From Lichenostomus cassidix (lineage: Eukaryota; Chordata; Aves; Passeriformes; Meliphagidae), in contig CM039184.1 in the NCBI GenBank assembly GCA_008360975.2, forward strand, positions 33,653,797 through 33,717,796: a stretch of 64,000 nt of DNA, in the 5' to 3' direction. A program made the translations under genes and the position numbers. Position 1 is the first letter of the stretch. Every line of letters starts with the position of its first letter. Positions 41,181 through 49,800 of the stretch are shown here, one piece after another. The notes below the pieces were generated by a model. It was not told the DNA's origin. It worked only from the letters and a program-made list of their open reading frames with translations, and made no database searches.

Positions 41181-42840
41181 GTAAGAAGAGGAACTCTGAA
41201 GGCTGTGCAAACCTATTTTAAATAGAAATTGAAGCTATATGCAATGCATTAACTATAAGAGATCCCTATTTCACATATTAGAACAGCAAAATCTGTACTG
41301 TACATTTGCTAATATTAATTCTTTCTTGAGACTGGAAAATATTTTGGCAGGAACATGGTTTTATCCCTAGTTCTAATTAGTATTTCTGGTTTTATGATTA
41401 ATGTAAATTAATGGAGCAGTGGTAAAATTACTCTACGTAACCATTTGTTTACCATTTAGTGTCACAACACCCCAAACATTTATCAGCAGGCTCTGGGAGA
41501 ATTTATTCACTTCCATGCTGGAGAGAAAAAAATATTTTGCTTTATTTACTTTTAGCGAGAGGATTTCTTCCTTTAAGGAATTGTTTTCTTCTCTTTCCTA
41601 CTTCTTATATCTCTGATGTTCTTGAGCATTACTGTTTTACTTACTACCAGACTAAACATCTGCCCCTGCCTATTATCAGTCACTCACCAGAGTGTTTTTG
41701 TATTCTCTTTCATTTAGCTCACATACCTAATGGCATTTCTCCTATTCTGTCTCAAACAGAAGTAAAAATTAGAATCAAGTGCCCCATCCACTCCAGTGCC
41801 ATGCACTGGAAAACTTGGACAATGAAGCACTACTTAGCTTTGAGCAGAGAAGTTCCAGAGGATCAAACTCTGAATTCCATTTTTACCTATCTCATTCTAA
41901 CCATTAATTAAATACTGACCTTCAGAGCATGGAGGTATGTCCAGGACGCCCTAGGTGGTATTATTCAGGAATTGACTATTAATGGGTAACATTGCACCTA
42001 CAAGTGAGGCTGAAGGACAATCTGGTAGCATCTAGTGACAGCAACTCCCAGCGCAGTGAGGAAAGGAGGCAGACCCGGCCTCGAGTCCTCATGCTACAGG
42101 AAAACCAGGCGCTGCTTTTAAATATCCCGGGTCTGTGCAGGGCAGCCTATCCATGAGACTTCCCAGCCCGGGCCCATGTACCTCCTGCCAGCCTCTTAGG
42201 GCAATTGAAGTGAGGGAAAGTGTGGTGATGTTCACTGAAATACCTGCCGTGGCTTTTCCTCCTGCCGCCACAAGGTGTCCAGCTGGTCACAGACCCTCTA
42301 GGTGTTCTTAGAGAGGCACGTTCTGCAGGTGCAGTTCCGTGTCACTGAATAAAATGCTACAGAAAGGTACACAAACGTGATTGTTTTTGTGCCGTTCGCA
42401 CCTGTCCCTCCCCTCAGCCTCTGGAAATAACACCAATTACAGCGTATCTGGCTTCTTTGCAAATACTGACTTCATGCTATAAAGACATTAATTTATAATA
42501 AACTTATAATTTCTTTCAAACCTCTCTTCAGTTTGACTCATTTCCAAACACTTCGGGCGAACAGTAAAATTGTTAAGCTAGAACTTTGGGAGGAAAGGTT
42601 CTGGGAGTAAAACAAAATGGGGGGGGGGGGACAACGAGCTGAGCACTCTCCCAATTTCTCAACTGTAACATAATTCTATACCAAACTTATGATTTTGCAA
42701 CTGTAGCTGGAGGTAGCTCCCAACAGCCGTACCTTGGCACTGTGGAGTCACTTAGTTTTAACTGTGCAGGTTTGCAGCAAAAACGACCCTTCTCAGGACT
42801 GCCAAAGCTCAGCGCTCCCACTGCTGCCCACAGAGCAGGT
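41181..42840 (+). other. ANXA10: ANXA10 3' UTR and intergenic spacer
   Basis: Downstream of the ANXA10 stop. Candidate polyadenylation signals AATAAA lie at 42,348-42,353 and 42,497-42,502. The 150-residue open frame at 41,459-41,911 has no recognised domain and is most likely chance within the 3' UTR. A run of 12 G (42,619-42,630) precedes the CpG island of the next gene. Confidence 0.5.
42348..42353 (+). terminator. ANXA10: candidate ANXA10 poly(A) signal
   Basis: AATAAA about 1.17 kb after the stop, followed by a TG-rich stretch (gattgtttttgtgccg). A second AATAAA at 42,497-42,502 is an alternative. Which is used cannot be told from sequence. Confidence 0.4.
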
Positions 42841-43760
42841 CCTCAGCTCCCCCCACAGCACCCGAGCCGGGAGCGCCGCGCAGCTCCCGTCACAAAATGG
42901 CGGCGGCGGCGCTAGGACCCCGCGGCGCGCGGCACTCGCGCACGGGGCAGGAGGCGGGGCCCAGGCTGCTCTGCCCCGCCCCCGCGCCCTTGCCTGCTTC
43001 TATTGGAGAAGGACGATGTCAATCTCGCGCTTCCGCCTATCGCCGGCGCGCTTCTCCTCGCCCCGCCCCCCGGCGGGGCGGCGCTCCTTGGGAAGTTGAC
43101 GGCTGGAAGTGGCGCTCGGAGTGTAGCGCTCGGGGGTCTGTGGCAGCCCGAGCGCAGCCCCCCGCTGCCGGAGAGCTGGAAGCGGCGAGGCGGCAGGGTA
43201 AACTGGGCCCGAAGCAGCACCAGCAGGAGGAGCGGCGGCCGCTCGTCTCCTCGCCGCCGCCGATGGAGGCGAGCCTGACGTGCGCCGTGTGCCTGTCGCT
43301 GTTGGAGGAGCCGGTGACGCTGCCGCTGTGCTCGCACAACTTCTGCCGGAGCTGCGTGCTGGAGTGCCTGGCCTCGGCCGAGGCCGCCCGCCTGCAGCAG
43401 CTGCAGCGGAGCCCGGGGCAGGCCCGTCTCGGCCGCGGGGCGGCGGGGCCGGAGCCGGGCCCGCCCAGCGCCCGGGTGCCGTGTCCGCTGTGCAGGAAGC
43501 TGTGCCTGCTGCCCCGCGGCGGCGTCGCCGCCCTGCCCGTCAACACCACCCTGGCGGAGGTGGTCAAGCTCTACCGGTCCGGCGCGGCGGGCGCCGCTGC
43601 GGCTGGGGAGGCGGCGTCGGGGCTAAAGCCGGGGTCCGACCTGCTCTCCCCGCCGGTGCTCGGGGGAAGCTGCCAGAAACATCCGAGCCGGCAGGTGCAG
43701 CTGTACTGCCGCATGTGCCGGCAGGCGGGCTGCGGGCAGTGCGTCTCCGAGGAACATCAG
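42840..43760 (+). promoter_or_regulatory. CpG-island promoter and 5' exon of the RING/GLEBS gene
   Basis: Abrupt change from AT-rich DNA to very GC-rich, CpG-dense sequence covering the first exon. Elements seen: a YY1-type box AAAATGGCGGC at 42,894-42,904, a reversed CCAAT box (ATTGG, 43,002-43,006), and GC boxes such as CCCCGCCCC at 43,061-43,069. No TATA box. This is the pattern of a broadly expressed CpG-island promoter. The transcription start is not fixed by sequence but plausibly lies between 42,880 and 43,150. Confidence 0.75.
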
Positions 43761-43811
43761 GGCATCTTCCACTCTGTCAACCTCCTCGACACGGTGTACC
43801 AGGAAGAAAAA
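43263..43811 (+). CDS. RING/GLEBS gene exon 1 (RING and B-box)
   Basis: 549 bases, 183 codons, donor gtaagc at 43,812. Carries the whole RING and B-box. The RING has a GC-rich insert of about 42 residues between Cys31 and Cys74, longer than in typical RINGs. An open frame runs past the donor to 44,141 but loses all domain character, so the splice is preferred. Confidence 0.9.
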
Positions 43812-46800
43812 GTAAGCGCGGCGCTCCCCCTCCGCGCCAGGGGCCTGGTTGGGAGATCGGGCTGTCCGCTGGAGATTCCACCGGGCACAGGTTGCTTCTG
43901 CTTAGAAACACAGGAAAAACCGCAGAGTGGTAGGCAGGAGAGAGGCAGAGGGCTTGTGCTGCTTTGGGGCAGTCAGGAGTTGCTAGTGGCGTGCCGGGGT
44001 GTGCCTTCCTGTGCTGCCGTGGGACTGCATCCAACGCGCAGAGGCACCAGGCGGCATTACAGTAGCAACGCATCTGAACCCAGTTACCGGAAGACCTGGA
44101 GAGCTGATTTTTGGGTGGTGTCAGGGTTTTTTTTGGTTTGATGGGGGAGGGGGGAGGTTGGTGTTTGGTTTTTTTAGCTGTTTTTCCAGGTTCAGGAAGG
44201 TCTAACGAGTCAAAAAAAACACCCGGAGATGTTTTGTTTATAGGTTCTCTGAGCTGCCATAGGTAATTTGGGTCACAGATAATTGCATATTTAGGGATAG
44301 ATAGCTTGGGTGAGTAATAATAAATGTAAAAACAAGATGCCTTCCAATTTGCATAAGAAAGCAACTGCCTGCCGTAATTGTTGGTTGGCTGGTTGTAGAA
44401 GTTGTGATTTTTAACAAAATTGCCATTGTTTGGGTAGAATGAGCTCTTCATGCCCTGTGCAAATTGGGTGCAGGGTGGCAGGTCTGTTGTGAAATAATTG
44501 AAACAACTGCAGGCCAGTGATGTAATGTACAAGTATAAAAGTTTAACTACACCACTGACTATTAAGACAAAGTTGCTTTTACACTGATTTTCCTCCTGCC
44601 TCTCCCATCACCAATTGTGTGTCACTTGGGAAACCAGGGGAAAACAACCTTTGCACTAGACATACTGCGTAATGTAAAACAGTGATACTGGAAACAGATA
44701 AAGGAGCAAAACTCACTGATAATACTAGTTTAAACCCAAACAGAAATATCTTGGTTACAGACAGCTTTCTCTTTAAACAATGTAAGAAAGAAAAAGTGAA
44801 TATCACACAGTTTTTTGCCAAACTGGAATAACAGCATTAAAACTTATACTGTGATAGATGTATGTGAGGGGAGACATTAAAAAAAGCCTGAGGAAAACAA
44901 TGGTTTAACTATAAACTAGTCATTCTATCAGTATGCATTGTAGATGAGCCTAAGAACAGTACTTTGAGAAATACCAGAAGAAAGTTTGTGTACTGATTCA
45001 GGAAAGCCTTACATGTTATTAAGTGATGTTTTAAATCACAAGGTTTTTTACTATGTTGTACAGAATGTCACAGAATTGATGGGGTTGGAAGGAACCTCTG
45101 GAGATCACCCAGTCCAACCCCCTTGCCAAGGCAGGGTCACCTGGAGCGGGTGACACAGGAATGTGTGCAGGTGGGGTTTGAATGTCTCCAGAGAGGAGAC
45201 TCCACAACCTCCCCGGGCAGCCTGTTCCAGTGCTCTTCCACCCTCAATGTAAAAATGTTCTTCCTCATGTTGACATGAAACTTGTGGTTTTGTGTATGGC
45301 CACTGCTCTTCATCCTGTTGCTGGGCACCAGTGAAAAGAGCCTGGCACCCTCCTTTTGGCACATGCCTTTAAGATATTTGTATGCATTAATGAGATCCCC
45401 TTTCAGTCTTCTCTTTTCCAGACTAAACAGGCCCAGCCCCTGCAGTCTCTCCTAGTAAAAGATATGCTCCAGACCCTTGATCATCCTTGGGGCACTCTAC
45501 TGGACCCTCTCCAGTAGCTCCTTGTCTGTCTTGATCTGATTCTATATAAGCACTGAAATGTATTTATTTTATGGCATGGATAAAGTTGTAATAAGCGTTT
45601 CAACTGTCTTGCAGTTAACCTTCTTTAGCACTCTGAAGCAAATGAGAATAATAAATGAGAAGCTGGAGAATGAGATCTCAAAACGACTGAATGATACAGA
45701 TGTGAGTTACAGATGCTGGATATTATATGTGTGTGTATGTCTTTGTTTCTCTTCTTATGATAATTTAATCACAGCCTGGAGCATACAGGTGCTCCTTGTG
45801 GCCTAGATGTGCTCTGTGCTTACTTAGAGAAGTGACTCTGCATTGGCATTGCTATTGCATTTCCATCTGTTCTTATGTTCTCATGCTTCTAGATAATGCC
45901 GAAAAATGATATGGAGATAATTGAGCTGAAATTCGGAGAAATTTTCAAAGCTCTAGAAATGAAAAAACAGCAATTACTCGAAGATGTTGAAAATCAAAGA
46001 GGTAAAAAAGAGAAAGAATTTCAGATTTGGAAGAAAATGAAAGAAACTCACAAGAAGACCATTGAGAATTATTTGAAGGATTGTGAAAAGCTTGTCCATG
46101 AGTGTGATCCTCAGCGTTTCCTGGAGGTGATGGCCTTTTTTTTTTTTTATATCAGTTGTATAAAGAACTCAAATAGAGCCTGCTATATTGTAGATTATGA
46201 TTGTGATCTATCGGGGAAAAAAAGTCAGCAAATTATTAATACAGATTAAAATTAGTTAACACTTCATATTTTTTTGTAAAATGTTTTCAATTTTTGGGAA
46301 AGTTTGAAAAAGCTTTGTTTGCATCTTATCAGTGATTTTTATTGTATGCTTTCCTAAGAAACAATGTATTGCTGATTTCTGCAATGGGTCTTTTTGTTGC
46401 CTGTAGATAAATGGGAAGCTGAGGAAGTATAGTGTTTGATGGTCTGGTAACAACTCATTAAGGAAAATTTAACTTTTACTTGAAATAGAAGCAACTCCCA
46501 ATTTTGGAAGAAATACTGTGACTGCAGTCATTAGTATGCCATTAATCACTTCCACATCTCTCTTTCTCAACTTCCTCCTTTTCTTCACGTTGTTCCTCTC
46601 CCTCTTCTTGTTCCCCATCCCATTTTCATCTTCTTTCTCCTATGTCTCTTGGTTTGCTTCATATTCTGCCTGTTCTGTTTCTCCTATGCCTTCTGTTCTT
46701 CCTCCACTTTCACCTTTGCTTCCTTCTTGCCCATCTCATCTTTTTCCTCCCACTCCTCCTATTCATCTACTTCCTCTTACTTCTATTTGTTTTCTTTCTC

Positions 46801-49800
46801 CTTAACTTGGCACCTCCCCCCTCATCCTTCCTAACAGTACTTTTTTTTTTTTGTTGTGTAAAGATCCAGTACAGTGAGGTCACCAGTTTTTTTATAAGGA
46901 CACAGCTCTAATCTAGTTAGATTTTTTACTTTTCATTACATGTTTCTTGAGAAGTCTCACTTGACTACAGTGCAGTGCACTGCACTTCTTACCACCATTA
47001 TCTGCCTTACTTAAAACTAAAAGGCAGCTTTTTTAATAGTATAATAGCATATTGAGAGCACGTAGAAGAGGCTTTCCTCTCCAAGAAATACAAAATAGTT
47101 CTTCATTTGAATGTTTACAAATACCTGAGCTTCTGAAACTGATTAGGTAACCATATGGGCCATTATTTGAATGCCTTCATTTGGCTCTGAAGGAGTCTTT
47201 TGTCTTTATCACAAAATATTACAAGATAAATCATTGTCAGAGACATACGTGTTTGGGTTGGGGCTTTTTTAATGTTAACAGGTTTATTTTCTATAGTTCT
47301 GTGAAATGAAATCTGGGACTTCGTCAATACTGTCTCAAGTATTTTGATAAAGCAACAACTTTCTGACAGCTGGAGAAAAGCTCATATCTTAAAAATTCTT
47401 GTTTTATTTATAGGTTGCCTGTGGCTTGAATACAAGGTATGTTTTTTCATGTTTTGTTAGTTCTCTAGTGTTCTTTTAGATTTTTAAGACTGAAAACTAA
47501 AAAAATAGCTGCATTGGATATCATAAGATAAGCAATTTTAAATGAAGATACTATTGATTAATCAAGAGATTAAAGTACTTTCAGATTTTTGGATGCCCAA
47601 TGTTCCACATTTTAGGAAATGTGTCAAGAATTTGAGTGATGTGCTATCTGGAATTAGAGATAATCAAGCTTTTGAATTATCTCCTTTATAAAAGGTGAAT
47701 ATAGAAATCCATTAATACTTAGTGATTGGATATTTTCAGATGTCTTATTTAACACGAATGCTGAAGTATGCTTGAAGCTTCTACAGAAATCTTTCACTGT
47801 AAGAGTGTGTGTGGAGACACTGCAGCATCTTTGTGTTTGTAGTGCACATACCCTGTAATTTCTTCTAAGGTTTCTTAATTATATTTCTTAGAACTTTTAA
47901 CCGGCATTTAAGAAAGAATATTGGAAATGGAGTTCTTTAAAATACATTGTGTTTCCGACTAATATTAGCAATGCCATCTGAAGAAGCAGTTTAATTTAGA
48001 TTCAGGCAGTGTTCACTAAGGAAAGTGGAGGGGGTCATTTTTTGCTGACCTACCTGCACTATTTCTTGCAGTTTGCATTGAGTATGAAATCTAATTCAAG
48101 TGAACAAGTTTTAAGCAAAAAAATCTAGAGAACCTGACATTTTATTGAAGACCTAATTTTTCTGATTCCTTCTCCTTCCTAGTGTTTTCTTAATAATTTT
48201 TTTATATTAGGCAGGTCTGATTTAGCTATCATGTAAGCATGAAGAAAAATGTTTAAGTTGGTTCAGTTTTGGTTGGTTTTTTTCTTTCCCTTTTCCAGAA
48301 TGAAAACTCAGCTTGATGTGATGAATATAGCATCCAGCTGGGAAAAACCACCAGTGTATATGCCAAAGAAGATAGATATCAAACCTGTGGTTAATGAAAT
48401 CTTAGCATTGGAGTTCACACCTGTTAACGCAGGCAATGTTAAAGGTAGGGAAGAAGGACTTAAGATTTGGGAAGTCTAGAAACCTGGAACTTGTCAAACC
48501 AATTGCTTATAAACTATCTGCATGGCAAACACATGCAAGGAAGCATCTGAGCAAATTAAATGAATGATAATGTCATTGAGTGTTTTTAAATGCATTTTAT
48601 GAATGTGCTTTCTCCAGGAAGCTCCTAGGCTGTATTTTTGGAACCTGGGTGCAGAATCCAACCGATAGCGCCGCTGTCAGAAGTGTGTTGCTGAACTAGA
48701 TGGGTGTTTGTTGTAGTGTCATGAGAATGTTGCCTACGCTCATGTTAAATGCCTTTAGCTCACAGGAGGAGATGTTAGGTTTTCTGTCAGGGCAGGCATC
48801 TCCAGCATTTAAAAAAATGTATTACACGGGCTTCTTGCTTTATATCACAGAAACTTCAGCAAGTGCTAGAGTCTCACTTAGGGCACTGTACTTTTGTTCT
48901 TAAATGGTATCTGTTTAGGTGCACAGGAACCTTTCAGTGTTTTCCATATTTAATATATTTTCCATCACTATTCTTGTGTTCTTTCTAATAGATCTACCTT
49001 ATGAAGGAAACGAGAGCTCAACTCTATTTAAAGATATCTTAAAGGAGTGGCAGGACCAGAAGAATATACCCAACACATTTTTTGTAAGTTACTGGCTATG
49101 TGGTCTACAGCATGGTACTATTTTGGCTTATCAAAATTAAATACAATTCTGCTGCAAAATTTTTTTCAGCCTGTACCAGGACAGGATGAAGCAGACGGTA
49201 GGAGGATCCCTACTCGCTTTATGTCAATATCAGAAATGCCAGCATTTCATAATATGAGTCATGAGGTATGATTGAACATCTGTTCTAAGTATGGCTAAGT
49301 TACTTTTTGTTATGATGCAACTTTCTAAATAAGCTTTTAAAATGTTTTTCAGTTTCCTTAGCAAAAAGTTACCCTTCCAATTCTAGAATGAAATCTGGCT
49401 AGGTATTAAAAACTGTGAGAATTTTACATTTTTTTTTTCTTCAGAAAGCTGAAACTTAATCTTACTACTGACTTCAAATACTTACTTTTATATTTAGTGT
49501 GGCTTTTTCAGTCACATCTGTATCTTTCTAATCCAAATAAACTTCCCTCATGTCTATTTCAAGAGGAAATCATCTGCTTGTATTCTGTTTTCTAGAAATA
49601 ATAGTTCCATCTTGAAGACCACATAAAATAATTTCACATGAAACTGAATCCAGTCTCTTTCTTGTTTCATTTCAAATGATGTAGTTATACAACTAGATTT
49701 CTTTTTTATACTTACTAGCAACTCCATGTGGGTGGCTGAGTATTGTTCTGTACAAAATTATAGTTACAGTTAGTGAAGCATGGCTGGCAGTGAATCACAT

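Noticed and set aside
41459..41911. 150-codon + strand ORF after the ANXA10 stop
   Set aside because: No known domain and no splice or promoter context. Most simply chance in the 3' UTR.
43037..43567. 176-codon - strand ORF, and a 217-codon + strand ORF at 43,280-43,933
   Set aside because: Both are shadows of the CpG-rich first exon of the RING/GLEBS gene. Stop codons are rare in such DNA, and neither frame shows a domain.
43812..44141. Read-through extension of exon 1 (414-codon frame)
   Set aside because: The frame loses domain character after Gln-Glu-Glu-Lys, exactly at a good gtaagc donor, and the downstream exons join in phase.
43777..44532. 251-codon - strand ORF across exon 1 end and intron 1
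   Set aside because: Composition changes along its length and no motif is seen. It overlaps a well-supported exon and its donor on the other strand.
45105..45364. Two overlapping - strand ORFs of 75-85 codons
   Set aside because: They lie wholly inside a CR1 3' region.
46518..46911. Three overlapping hydrophobic ORFs
   Set aside because: They come from a pyrimidine-rich intronic tract, which gives Leu/Phe/Ser/Pro in every frame.
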